Of a stretch of 64,000 nucleotides of DNA, positions 19,159 to 28,874 are shown one piece after another. The first letter of the stretch is position 1, and the number at the start of each line of letters is the position of its first letter. Location: contig JAHDFB010000001.1 of assembly GCA_020628475.1 (NCBI GenBank), forward strand, positions 62,001 through 126,000, in the 5' to 3' direction. The notes beneath the pieces were generated by a model. The model searched no databases, was not told the origin of the DNA, and was given only the letters and a program-made list of their open reading frames with translations. The DNA is from Saprospiraceae bacterium (GTDB lineage: Bacteria > Bacteroidota > Bacteroidia > Chitinophagales > Saprospiraceae). Position numbers and translations under genes: made by a program.

Positions 19159-21464
19159 TATGCATGTACTAGGGCAGAAAGGGAGTAGAGGCTGTCGTTG
19201 ATTTTAATTTGAATCGCTTCCCCTTTCTTCAGTTCTACATAACAGCCTTCATCACTAATTCTTACACGAAGTAAACGATCTCTAAAATTAATTAAGAAAT
19301 GAAAAGACTTCCAAGCTTTAGGTAAACTAGGTTTGAATTCTAGTAAATCATTTTTTACACGCATACCTGCAAAACCTTTTACCACGCTCATCCAAGTACC
19401 TGCCATCGATGTGATATGAAGACCATCTTCCGTATCATTATTATAATCATCCAGATCGAGCCTGGCCGTTCTAAGATACATTTCATAGGCCTTATCCTCC
19501 ATACCGAGTTTAGACGCTAAAATGGCGTGGACACATGGAGACAAGCTCGATTCATGAACCGTACGAGGTTCATAAAACAAAAAGTTCTTCTCATGCTCCT
19601 CAACCGAAAATTCATCTTCGAAGAAATAAAGACCTTGTAACACATCCGCTTGTTTGATAAAGCAAGAACGTAATACTCGATCCCAAGACCAATTTTGATT
19701 CAACGGAAGATGTTTTTTATCCAATGCCGAAACTAACAATTGTTCCTTATCCAAATAATTGTCTTGCTGTAAAAAGATACCTAAGCGCTCATCTTTTGGA
19801 TAGTACATGTTCGAAATAATGTCCTTCCATCTTTTCGATTCGGATTGCTCATCAAAATTCAATTTATTATAGAGCGAATTAAAGGAGAAGCCTTTCGCGC
19901 GTAGAGATTCAATGACTTCCAAGGTATATCGTAGGCACCAACAAGCGATGTAATTCGTGTACCAATTGTTGTTGACATTATTTTCGTATTCGTTCGGACC
20001 CGTTACTCCATGCATCATATATTGTCTAGAATGCTCCGAATAGTGAATTCTCGACGCCCAGAAACGACTGATACCGATGAGAACTTCTAATCCAGGTCCT
20101 TCCAAATAACTGCTGTCACCCGTATAATTGACGTAATCATATATGGCATAAGCAATTGCCCCATTTCTGTGTATTTCTTCGAAGGTAATTTCCCATTCAT
20201 TGTGACATTCCTCTCCGTTCATGGTAACCATTGGATAAAGGGCTTCGCCCTGTGTAAATCCAATTTGTGCTGCATTTTCGTAAGCTTTGTCTAGTTGGTG
20301 ATAGCGGTACAACAACAACTGTTTGGCTACTTTTGAGGAAGACGTTCCGAGATAGAATGGAAGACAATATGCTTCGGTATCCCAATAGGTAGAACCTCCG
20401 TATTTTTCACCAGTAAAGCCTTTAGGGCCGATGTTTAAGCGAGAATCTTCGCCCGTGTATGTCTGATTAAGATGGAAAATATTGAATCGTATAGCTTGTT
20501 GTGCAGCCACATCGCCTTCAATTTCAATATCGGCGTGTTCCCATTTCTTTTTCCATGCGGCAATATGCCCATCTTTGAGCTCGTCGAATCGATGGTCTAA
20601 ATAACCAAATACGACCATTCTAGCATCTTCTTCTATATGATCGTGATCATAATCTAAGGAAGAAATAATACTAACAATTTTGAATAATTCTAGTGAACTG
20701 CCCTGTTTCAGCGAAAAGCTGGATGTAAAGCCAATGTATTTTTCGGATTGAATTTTCTGCTCTTCAAAACTTACCGCTCTGCCATCAATCAGGTATTCGG
20801 TATTCATAGCAGCTGCTACTGAAAATCTGGTTTTTTTGGTCCAGGCACTATTATAGGCAATCTCGCCATCGAAATGTACCTTTTTTTCTTCCCAGAATTT
20901 TTCATCGTAGTTGCTATCTTCATTTTGAACATCAAAATTCAAACCCTGTGTGATTTCAATGTTTACATTTTCAGATACATTAGATATGGCAAAAGATTGT
21001 ACCGCTAACCGATCATCTGCGATACTGCAAAATCGCTCTGACTCGATATAAAATTGGACATGATTAAAGCGCACAAGACATGTGCGATATAGAATGCCTG
21101 TTTGCATATCAATCTCACGATGCCATTCTAAAATATCGGCTTTGGCCAAGTCGAAACGCACGCCGTTGATCTTGAAGTCGATCGATGACCAATCCATCGC
21201 ATTCAGCACTTTAGAATAATACTCCGGGTAGCCGTTTTTCCACCAGCCAACCAAGGTTTTGTCTGGATAATAGACGCCAGCCACATAATTTCCGGGCATA
21301 GTCGGTCCAGAATAGTATTCCTCTAGACAAGCCCGTTGTCCGAATTTACCATTCCCGATACTACAAATACTTTCTGTGATTTTATTGTATTCGCCGTGAA
21401 AGCCATCTTCGATGACCTTCCAAGGATCTTTGACCAAATAATCTTTAGTTAGTTTCTTTTCCAT
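19158..21464 (-). CDS. GH65 family disaccharide phosphorylase (maltose phosphorylase-like)
   Basis: GSTYWDTEAYCLPFYL, MNGEECHNEWEITFEEIHRNGAIAYAIYDY, HGVTGPNEYENNVNNNWYTN; linked beta-PGM. Confidence 0.93.
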   Translation of the reverse strand: MEKKLTKDYLVKDPWKVIEDGFHGEYNKITESICSIGNGKFGQRACLEEYYSGPTMPGNYVAGVYYPDKTLVGWWKNGYPEYYSKVLNAMDWSSIDFKINGVRFDLAKADILEWHREIDMQTGILYRTCLVRFNHVQFYIESERFCSIADDRLAVQSFAISNVSENVNIEITQGLNFDVQNEDSNYDEKFWEEKKVHFDGEIAYNSAWTKKTRFSVAAAMNTEYLIDGRAVSFEEQKIQSEKYIGFTSSFSLKQGSSLELFKIVSIISSLDYDHDHIEEDARMVVFGYLDHRFDELKDGHIAAWKKKWEHADIEIEGDVAAQQAIRFNIFHLNQTYTGEDSRLNIGPKGFTGEKYGGSTYWDTEAYCLPFYLGTSSSKVAKQLLLYRYHQLDKAYENAAQIGFTQGEALYPMVTMNGEECHNEWEITFEEIHRNGAIAYAIYDYVNYTGDSSYLEGPGLEVLIGISRFWASRIHYSEHSRQYMMHGVTGPNEYENNVNNNWYTNYIACWCLRYTLEVIESLRAKGFSFNSLYNKLNFDEQSESKRWKDIISNMYYPKDERLGIFLQQDNYLDKEQLLVSALDKKHLPLNQNWSWDRVLRSCFIKQADVLQGLYFFEDEFSVEEHEKNFLFYEPRTVHESSLSPCVHAILASKLGMEDKAYEMYLRTARLDLDDYNNDTEDGLHITSMAGTWMSVVKGFAGMRVKNDLLEFKPSLPKAWKSFHFLINFRDRLLRVRISDEGCYVELKKGEAIQIKINDSLYSLSALVHA

Positions 21465-21467
21465 GTA

Positions 21468-22139
21468 TTACGCGAATTGAAATAGTTCAATAAGATGCTC
21501 TGGGTGTTTATCCTGAAAACTGGAATACACGATATTGGCCTCATGCAAAACCGCTGAATCACCGATTCCAACAGATTTGAATCCTCCATTATTTGCGGCT
21601 TTAATACCGTTAATACTATCTTCGAAAACTACGCACTTTTTTGGATCTAATCCGAAATGATCACTGCAATTGTAAAAGACTTCGGGATCTGGTTTACTGC
21701 GGCTAACCGTGTTGCCATCGCTTATAATATCGAAGAAGTCGATGATTTCAATGCGTTTTAAAATGGTTTTAGCATTCTTCGAAGCAGAGCCTAAACCTAT
21801 TTGTATATTATTTTTGGAAAGACGAATCAGATAGGGGAGTACACCGGGTAATATTTCTGTTTTATCCATGCCTTCGATCAACGAAAGATAGATGTTGTTT
21901 TTTTCGATAAGCAGACTTTGAAATTCTTGATCGGAGATCGTTTTTTCTGCTGATTGAAGAATAAGCTTTAGTGACTCTACGCGACTTACCCCCTTCAATT
22001 GTTCATTGAATGTTTCATTAAAATCAAAATCCAGTCGATGCGCTATTTCCCTCCATGCCTTAAAATGGTATCTCGCGGTATCCACGATAACGCCATCTAA
22101 ATCAAAAATACAGGCCGCTATTTGATCTTTCCAATTCAT
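21468..22139 (-). CDS. pgmB: Beta-phosphoglucomutase
   Basis: IFDLDGVIVDTARYHFKAWREIAHRL, LKGVSRVESL, GSASKNAKTIL, VFEDSINGIKAA. Confidence 0.93.
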   Translation of the reverse strand: MNWKDQIAACIFDLDGVIVDTARYHFKAWREIAHRLDFDFNETFNEQLKGVSRVESLKLILQSAEKTISDQEFQSLLIEKNNIYLSLIEGMDKTEILPGVLPYLIRLSKNNIQIGLGSASKNAKTILKRIEIIDFFDIISDGNTVSRSKPDPEVFYNCSDHFGLDPKKCVVFEDSINGIKAANNGGFKSVGIGDSAVLHEANIVYSSFQDKHPEHLIELFQFA

Positions 22140-22217
22140 ATTAATATACTTAGTGTAAATCTAACACTTTGTATTTAATATCAAAATCATTCGCCTTATT
22201 TTATACGACAATGATGC

Positions 22218-23849
22218 TTATTCGACCTCTTCTTTTTCTAGTTCTTTCTTGAATGCTCGCAATTCATTTAGATAATGATTGGATGTTGCTGCATCTTCAA
22301 TTTCGTCCATATTTCTCAAAATATAAATCTGGTTTCGATGAGCATGTAAACTATCCTCTAGACACTTTTCTTTATATTTTCTGAGATAGAATTCGAGTAG
22401 GTTTGGTGCATTTTGGAAGATCACGTTCATATATTCTGACATTTGAGCATAGAGATCGTGTTTTAAGGCATAATCGACCAACAGATCATAATCTTCCAAC
22501 TGCTGATAAATGTCCAAGACATGTTTTGAATAGGCCAATTGTGGACGAATAGATCGTAAAATCTTTTCCAGATAGGGACGAGATTCTTCTTGGTCAAACT
22601 CGAATAACTCCTGTAAAATGGAATATGATTTTTGATGGATATATTTATCACTTAAAAGAGGTAGCAAAAGATCGGATCGATCTTCTTTACGAGCCAATAA
22701 TATTTCAATTTCTTTGAATGAGAAAGCGTCTAATCGATCCACTTGTTTGCATGCTTCGATAAATGCATAACTGCCTTCCATCATTTCAAAACGAAGAAGA
22801 TGTTTGAATATTCGTTGAAGATGATGAGCCTTTAAATCATCGAAGATGCTTTGATAGGATGATGTAGTCTTCTGATGCAGTAATAGTATGAGTGCACAGA
22901 TATCACTGTACACATGCTTCTGTACAACCGATTTCAGGCGCTCCGTTAGTCGTTCCTGTAAGTGGATCAGCTGTACTTGATCTGATTGCTGAATCAAGTA
23001 ATAGGCCACATTTTTTTGAATATGTGGGAAGTGGTAATAGGATAAGGAAACAATATCTAAAAGTTGGTGCTCTAGAAGCGTTCTCAATTCAGGTGCAATA
23101 TCAGATTGCAATAGTTCCCAAACCTGATCGTGTAAGGATTGATTGAATTGATGCAGTGCATCCGACTCCATTTTTCCATGCATGATGGCATAGGCACATT
23201 TCTTGAGCAGTAGAGTAATAATGGTGGCAGCTTCTACATAGGATTTCAGCGAAGCTGCATCCTTGTACTGCTCAAATAATTCTAGTCCATTTTTGATGAA
23301 ATAGTTGATGGATGGAACTGAATATTTTTCATCCAACCCAGTTAAAGGTCGTAACACCTTATCCAAAATGCTTCGGTATTTACTAGCTACATCTTCTACA
23401 GGTACTCGACGTGCAAAATGAACCTTCAATGCCGTATCGAATTTGTTGTTTTTCTTGGCATACTGTTTCATAAAAGCCAACAAAATCTTGGGATCAATAT
23501 GATCGATAATGGCATCGACTGACAATTTCGAAATAGATGATTTCCCTTTTTGAGATTTTGCTTGTTTGATGGCCTGCTTTTCGGCGCGTTTTCGACGTAT
23601 TAAAAGGAGGACAGCGGCGATATGCGCGCACAGTGTCCCTCGTTTGAAGTCAGCACAATCACAGGTGTACTTTTTGACATAACGAGGGCTCATCAATACC
23701 TCGATTTCATGAGAGTCGCATTGATAAATATGAAGATTGCGTTCTTGATTTTTAATCTCAATCAGCGCTTCCTGTTCCAAAATATCCTCCGCTTGAAGAA
23801 ATAAAGATTCGGGAATCTCCGATTCAAGAAAATCAAGATTTTTTATCAT
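22218..23849 (-). CDS. SWIM zinc-finger domain protein
   Basis: SPRYVKKYTCDCADFKRGTLCAHIAAVLLLI matches CxCxnCxH SWIM. Confidence 0.85.
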   Translation of the reverse strand: MIKNLDFLESEIPESLFLQAEDILEQEALIEIKNQERNLHIYQCDSHEIEVLMSPRYVKKYTCDCADFKRGTLCAHIAAVLLLIRRKRAEKQAIKQAKSQKGKSSISKLSVDAIIDHIDPKILLAFMKQYAKKNNKFDTALKVHFARRVPVEDVASKYRSILDKVLRPLTGLDEKYSVPSINYFIKNGLELFEQYKDAASLKSYVEAATIITLLLKKCAYAIMHGKMESDALHQFNQSLHDQVWELLQSDIAPELRTLLEHQLLDIVSLSYYHFPHIQKNVAYYLIQQSDQVQLIHLQERLTERLKSVVQKHVYSDICALILLLHQKTTSSYQSIFDDLKAHHLQRIFKHLLRFEMMEGSYAFIEACKQVDRLDAFSFKEIEILLARKEDRSDLLLPLLSDKYIHQKSYSILQELFEFDQEESRPYLEKILRSIRPQLAYSKHVLDIYQQLEDYDLLVDYALKHDLYAQMSEYMNVIFQNAPNLLEFYLRKYKEKCLEDSLHAHRNQIYILRNMDEIEDAATSNHYLNELRAFKKELEKEEVE

Positions 23850-23850
23850 C

Positions 23851-24381
23851 TTACTCTTCCTCTGATTGACCTCTAGAGAAACTGGCGCTCATTTTATCCT
23901 TGGCATCCGACGCAAATGATTTGGTCTTATTTACAGCATTCGCCACCGATTCGTTTTCCATCACTTTGGAGCCCATGTCTTTGGCTTTATCGGCCACATC
24001 ACCGGCAAAATCTTTGGTTTTATTTACTGCATTGGCCACTGCATCATTTTCCATGACCTTAGAACCAACATCCTTGGCTTTTTCAGCCACGTCACCAGCA
24101 AATTCTTTCGTCCGATCCACCGCATTTTTAACCGCTTCATTTTCTTTGATATCATCAATGACATCCTTGGTTTTCTCCGCAACGACACCTGCCACTTCTT
24201 TGGTCTTTTCAACGGCGTGTTGTACCGCCTCATTTTCCTTGATTTCTTCGATGACTTCTTTAGCCTTGTCAACGGTGGCTTCTGCGGCATCTTCGATTTT
24301 GTCAACAATATTTTTGACCGTGTCAGATTCTACGATATCCTTGGTCTTCTTAGAAAAACGATTGAAAAGATTTTTGAACAT
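23851..24381 (-). CDS. LEA/YtxH-like repeat protein with 31-aa periodic repeats
   Basis: ENEAVQHAVEKTKEVAGVVAEKTKDVIDDIK / ENEAVKNAVDRTKEFAGDVAEKAKDVGSKVM / ENDAVANAVNKTKDFAGDVADKAKDMGSKVM. Confidence 0.8.
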   Translation of the reverse strand: MFKNLFNRFSKKTKDIVESDTVKNIVDKIEDAAEATVDKAKEVIEEIKENEAVQHAVEKTKEVAGVVAEKTKDVIDDIKENEAVKNAVDRTKEFAGDVAEKAKDVGSKVMENDAVANAVNKTKDFAGDVADKAKDMGSKVMENESVANAVNKTKSFASDAKDKMSASFSRGQSEEE

Positions 24382-24399
24382 TAGGTATTGAATTTTAGA

Positions 24400-25731
24400 T
24401 TAATAATAGCCGATATAATTATGCGGAGTAATAGCCGCCAACTCTATTTTAACATCTTCTGGCACGTCTAAAGTTTCGATAAAGGCAGAAATTTTTTCAG
24501 CAGTGATGGCACTACCTCGTGTTAAGGCCTTCAACTTTTCATAAGGTTTATCCACTTGTTCTCGACGTAATATGTTTTGGATAGCCTCTGCCACGACAGC
24601 CCAATTTTGCTCCAAATCAGCCTCTAATTTAGCCGTGTTAAGACTCACCTTAGAAAGACCTTTTTCCAATGATTTCAAGGCGATCAAACTGTGTCCAAAA
24701 GGTACACCAACATTTCTAAGAACGGTGCTATCCGTCAAATCTCGTTGTAATCTAGAAATAGGGAGCTTATGTGCTAAATGATCAAAAATGGCATTGGCCA
24801 TACCAAGATTTCCTTCGGCATTTTCCCAATCGATTGGATTCACCTTATGCGGCATAGCGGAAGAACCAACTTCATTCTTTACCACTTTTTGTTTGAAGTA
24901 ATCCATCGAAATATAGGTCCACATATCTCGAGCTAAATCGATAAATATCGTGTTAATACGGCCGATACACTGAAAAATAGCCGCTATGTCATCGTAATGT
25001 GCTATTTGCGTCGTCGTCTGGTGACGAATTAATTCCAGTTTTTCCATGACAAACTGATCTCCGAATGCTTTCCAGTCAATATTCGGGAAGGCCACTTTAT
25101 GTGCATTGAAATTTCCTGTGGCGCCTCCAAATTTAGCGTGTAGATCCAGATCAAAGAGTAAATCGAGTTGATGCTCAATCCGTTCGATAAAGACATGGAT
25201 TTCCTTACCAACCGTTGTAGGTGAAGCGGCCTGACCATGCGTTCGCGCCAACATCGGAATCCCCGCCCATTCGGTCGCTTTTTCTTTCAAATGGTCCACA
25301 AATTGTTCGATGGACGGAATCAATACTTCGTCCATAGCCGCACCAATCATCAAAGGGAACGATGTATTATTGATATCCTGAGAAGTCAAACCGAAATGCA
25401 CAAATTCGAGCTCTCGTTCGATACCTTTGGCCTTTAATTTTTCTTTCAAAAAGTACTCAACTGCCTTGACATCGTGATTCGTAACTTTTTCAATGTCTTT
25501 TACTTGCTGCGCTTCTTCCACCGTCAGATTGTCGATGTCCTGCTCAATAGATTTAAGAGCATCCATCGAAACATCTTTGAGCTGATCTAAACCCAATTCC
25601 ACCAGGCTTTGGAAATACAGGATTTCCACTTTTAAACGATATTTTATCAAAGCGAATTCAGAAAAATACGCCTGTAATTCTTGGGTCTTATTCCCATATC
25701 TCCCGTCTACAGGAGAAATTAGTTCTAGCAT
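24400..25731 (-). CDS. purB: Adenylosuccinate lyase
   Basis: MLELISPVDGRYGNKTQEL, ARTHGQAASPTTVGKE, VGSSAMPHKVNPIDWENAEGN. Confidence 0.97.
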   Translation of the reverse strand: MLELISPVDGRYGNKTQELQAYFSEFALIKYRLKVEILYFQSLVELGLDQLKDVSMDALKSIEQDIDNLTVEEAQQVKDIEKVTNHDVKAVEYFLKEKLKAKGIERELEFVHFGLTSQDINNTSFPLMIGAAMDEVLIPSIEQFVDHLKEKATEWAGIPMLARTHGQAASPTTVGKEIHVFIERIEHQLDLLFDLDLHAKFGGATGNFNAHKVAFPNIDWKAFGDQFVMEKLELIRHQTTTQIAHYDDIAAIFQCIGRINTIFIDLARDMWTYISMDYFKQKVVKNEVGSSAMPHKVNPIDWENAEGNLGMANAIFDHLAHKLPISRLQRDLTDSTVLRNVGVPFGHSLIALKSLEKGLSKVSLNTAKLEADLEQNWAVVAEAIQNILRREQVDKPYEKLKALTRGSAITAEKISAFIETLDVPEDVKIELAAITPHNYIGYY

Positions 25732-25735
25732 TGAA

Positions 25736-27808
25736 TTATTTTTTATACTTTTTTTCAGTAAGTCGTTTCAAGAAGTAATAAGATTCCACCTGAGATCGTA
25801 TCGCAAGATCATTTGGCAAGTCTCTATATTCATTGATTTTTTTATGATGTAATGACCGCGATTTTATATTGTCATTCATCTGGAATTTAAGCATCGTATT
25901 GATTTCATACTTGAGATCTTTGTCCAAAATAGGTACGGCCGTTTCTACGCGATGATTGAGATTCCGTACCATCCAGTCTGCCGAACTGATATAAATCTGT
26001 TCGTCTCCTTTATTGGCAAACTTATAGATACGACTATGTTCTAAAAATCGATCTACGATGCTAAAGGAGGTGATATTTTCACTAATGCCTGGTACACCGG
26101 CGACAATAGAACAAATCCCACGACAGATCAGAGTGACTTCCACACCATTTTGATTCGCTTCATACAGTGCATTGATCATATCTTGATCCTGAATACTGTT
26201 GAGTTTTAAAACGATTTCAGCAGGATATCCATTTTTGGCATTCTTGATTTCTTGTCCAATTTTCTTCAGCAACATTTCTTTCATCCCAAATTGTCCGACC
26301 AACAAATGCTTAAAAGGAATATCCGGACGTTTTTTCGTTTCTAAATAAGAAAAGACCCGTGTTACCTCCGATGTAATTTTTTTATTAGCGGTAAAAAGGC
26401 CGATGTCTGTATAAATTTTGGCGGTTCCTTCGTGGAAATTACCCGTACTGAGATAACTATATATGACAGGTTTACCTTGTTCAATTCTACGTACTAAGGC
26501 CATCTTGGCATGTACTTTTAGACCGGGCATCGAGTAATGCACTTGTACGCCTGCTTTTTCAAGAAATTCTCCCCATTTTAGGTTGTTCGCCTCATCAAAT
26601 CGTGCCTTGACCTCTATAAATGCAGAGACACTTTTTCCATGTTGCACCGCATCAGAAAGCGATTGCATAATCTTCGAATCTTCGGACACTCGATACTGAA
26701 CGATTTTGATATGCGTGACCATTGGATCCAATGCCGCCTGTTGAAAAAACTGAACGACACTATTATAGGACTGAAAAGGCGTGTTGATCAGATGATCTTT
26801 CTTGGAGATCTCTTCAAAAATACTGCTCTTATTTTCCAGGGGTTTGTATTTTATTGGAGGTAGCTTCGTATTGGTCAGATAGTCTTTTCCAAAATTCGGG
26901 AAAGAAAAGAAATCCGAATTATTATGATATCGCCCCTCTGGTAATAGATCGTAATTACTTAATTCCAGTACATCCGTTAGAAATTCCAAGAAATGGTCAG
27001 GAATATTTCGATCGTAAACTAGGCGAGAAGCCGGCCCAATATGCCGTTTAGACAAGGATTTTCGAATTTTTGAAATCAAATCCCCACTAAACTCGTCATC
27101 GATGTACAATTCAGCATCCCGAGTTAGTTTGATAGAATAACTATCGATGATCTCATAACCTGGGAAAATCAATTTTAAACTGTGTCGAACGACATCATCC
27201 AACATAATAACCACATTTTTGGATTCATCCAAACTAGGTAATTCTAGGAAGCGCCGAACATGATCACTCGGTATTTTTACAATGGCATAATCCGGATCTG
27301 GATTGGTTTTTTTCTTGTCCTTCAATAGAATCGCCAAATATAAGGCGCGATTACTTAAGAAGGGTTTGATTTTATCTTCGACGAGCAGTACGGGCTGCAC
27401 AAAGGGTAATAACTCATCTGCAAAGTAATTCTCCACATAGCTTTTCTGATAATCATTTAGATCGAGACGCCGTACGAGTTGTATACCGTGATTGACCAAT
27501 TCAGGAACGATGAGCTCTTCAAAAATAAAACTGAACTCCTCTTGCTGTTCCTTGACGACGTTCAGAATTTTTTCCAAAATAACCTCCGGGGGGAAGGCCA
27601 ATTCTTTCCTCGTTTTCTTTGAAGTTCGATACAAAGTTCGGTGATTGGCGACCCGCACTCGGAAAAATTCGTCCAGATTATTCGAATAAATCGCCAAGAA
27701 TTTTAACCGTTCTAGTAAGGGAACAGATGGGTCTTTTGCTTCTTGCAGGACGCGATAATTAAAGGAAAGCCAGCTAATATCGCGATGTATGTACGGTATT
27801 TTATTCAC
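25736..27808 (-). CDS. ppk1: Polyphosphate kinase 1
   Basis: HRDISWLSFNYRVLQEA, ERLKFLAIYSNNLDEFFRVRV, YSMPGLKVHAKMALV, YLSTGNFHEGTAKIYTDIGL. Confidence 0.97.
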   Translation of the reverse strand: MNKIPYIHRDISWLSFNYRVLQEAKDPSVPLLERLKFLAIYSNNLDEFFRVRVANHRTLYRTSKKTRKELAFPPEVILEKILNVVKEQQEEFSFIFEELIVPELVNHGIQLVRRLDLNDYQKSYVENYFADELLPFVQPVLLVEDKIKPFLSNRALYLAILLKDKKKTNPDPDYAIVKIPSDHVRRFLELPSLDESKNVVIMLDDVVRHSLKLIFPGYEIIDSYSIKLTRDAELYIDDEFSGDLISKIRKSLSKRHIGPASRLVYDRNIPDHFLEFLTDVLELSNYDLLPEGRYHNNSDFFSFPNFGKDYLTNTKLPPIKYKPLENKSSIFEEISKKDHLINTPFQSYNSVVQFFQQAALDPMVTHIKIVQYRVSEDSKIMQSLSDAVQHGKSVSAFIEVKARFDEANNLKWGEFLEKAGVQVHYSMPGLKVHAKMALVRRIEQGKPVIYSYLSTGNFHEGTAKIYTDIGLFTANKKITSEVTRVFSYLETKKRPDIPFKHLLVGQFGMKEMLLKKIGQEIKNAKNGYPAEIVLKLNSIQDQDMINALYEANQNGVEVTLICRGICSIVAGVPGISENITSFSIVDRFLEHSRIYKFANKGDEQIYISSADWMVRNLNHRVETAVPILDKDLKYEINTMLKFQMNDNIKSRSLHHKKINEYRDLPNDLAIRSQVESYYFLKRLTEKKYKK

Positions 27809-27812
27809 GGCT

Positions 27813-27820
27813 CAAATTTA
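27813..27820 (-). promoter_or_regulatory. Bacteroidota -7 box TAAATTTG upstream of ppk1
   Basis: Reverse complement of CAAATTTA; close to start codon at 27808. Confidence 0.4.
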
Positions 27821-27890
27821 CAATTACTAATGATATTCACCATGTAAAATGTCCGCCTTATTATTCGGATTCAATATATAATAAATATAT

Positions 27891-28015
27891 GGGCGGTCCG
27901 CAGAACGCCCTACGGGCCATCTGCGGCGGAGTATTTCGTGTTTCGCTGAGGCTCATCACGCCTGACGGCGCGACAAGCACTTCATGTTCCTACCGCATCG
28001 AGATCATGGAAATCA
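27891..28015. repeat. GC-rich structured intergenic element E3
   Basis: Hand count 59 G+C of 90 at 27891-27980. Nested hairpin CCGCAGA(27898-27904)-AC-GCCC-TAC-GGGC-CA-TCTGCGG(27920-27926); later hairpin CGCC-TGAC-GGCG. Confidence 0.6.
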
Positions 28016-28157
28016 ATAAAATCTGCCAACGAATGATACTAAATCGGTAAAATCTACTAATTTGTCGATAATTTGAAGAAGATGAAACTCAAGCTTTAAT
28101 TTCCTCGTTATTCTATGCGTACCTTCACGATAGTTTCGGGAAGAAATAGACAAGATT

Positions 28158-28874
28158 ATGATAGACAAGATTTATAAAAAAATGATCATGCAAGAGAATA
28201 AAACACAAGAAGAAAAAGCCGACTCGGTAATCAGAAATCATATGATTTGGTCCATGGGGGCTGGTTTGATTCCTGTTCCTATTGCTGACTTTTTCGCCGT
28301 TAGTGCTATTCAACTGGATATGATCCGGCAATTGGCAAAACTGTATGAAATTGATTTCTCCGAACAAGCGGGAAAGGCATCGATTACTTCATTGACCAGT
28401 TCTGGTTTAGCAAGATTAGGAGCTAGAGCCGTTAAATTTATTCCAGGTGTAGGTACGATTTTGGGTGGAATTACTATGAGTGTACTTTCAGGAGCTTCGT
28501 CATATGCGCTTGGAGAGGTATTCAAAAAGCATTTTGCAACCGGTGGAACTTTCTTGGATTTTGAGCCTTCAAGAGTGAAGAAATTCTATGATGAACAGTT
28601 TGAAAAAGGAAAGACCATTGCTAAAGACATCAAGGAAGAAGAAGATTTCGAGGAGGAATTGAAAAAAGTGAAGAAATCAGAGAAGCTGTCCAACAAGGTT
28701 GTGAAGATAGAAGATGAAGTAGAACCGATCATCGAAAAGGAAAAAGTGGTCGTTGATCCTATTCCGGATGTAGAAGATCCGATATCTAAAATAATGAAAT
28801 TAGCGGAGATGCGTGATGCCGGTATCATTACCGATGAGGAGTTCTCTGCTTTGAAAGCGAAAATAATCGCTTAG
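28158..28874 (+). CDS. DUF697-like membrane protein with C-terminal SHOCT-like domain
   Basis: IRNHMIWSMGAGLIPVPIADFFAVSAIQLDMIRQLAKLY; C-terminus ISKIMKLAEMRDAGIITDEEFSALKAKII. Confidence 0.8.
   Translation: MIDKIYKKMIMQENKTQEEKADSVIRNHMIWSMGAGLIPVPIADFFAVSAIQLDMIRQLAKLYEIDFSEQAGKASITSLTSSGLARLGARAVKFIPGVGTILGGITMSVLSGASSYALGEVFKKHFATGGTFLDFEPSRVKKFYDEQFEKGKTIAKDIKEEEDFEEELKKVKKSEKLSNKVVKIEDEVEPIIEKEKVVVDPIPDVEDPISKIMKLAEMRDAGIITDEEFSALKAKIIA

Noticed and set aside
23900-24391. 163-aa plus-strand ORF opposite the LEA-like gene
   Set aside because: Low-complexity Ser/Ala/Thr-rich translation created by the antisense of the 31-aa repeats; the minus-strand gene explains it.
28871-28874. Overlapping stop codons (TTAG) of convergent DUF697 and tsaD genes
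   Set aside because: A minor consequence of compact gene packing; not functionally suggestive on its own.
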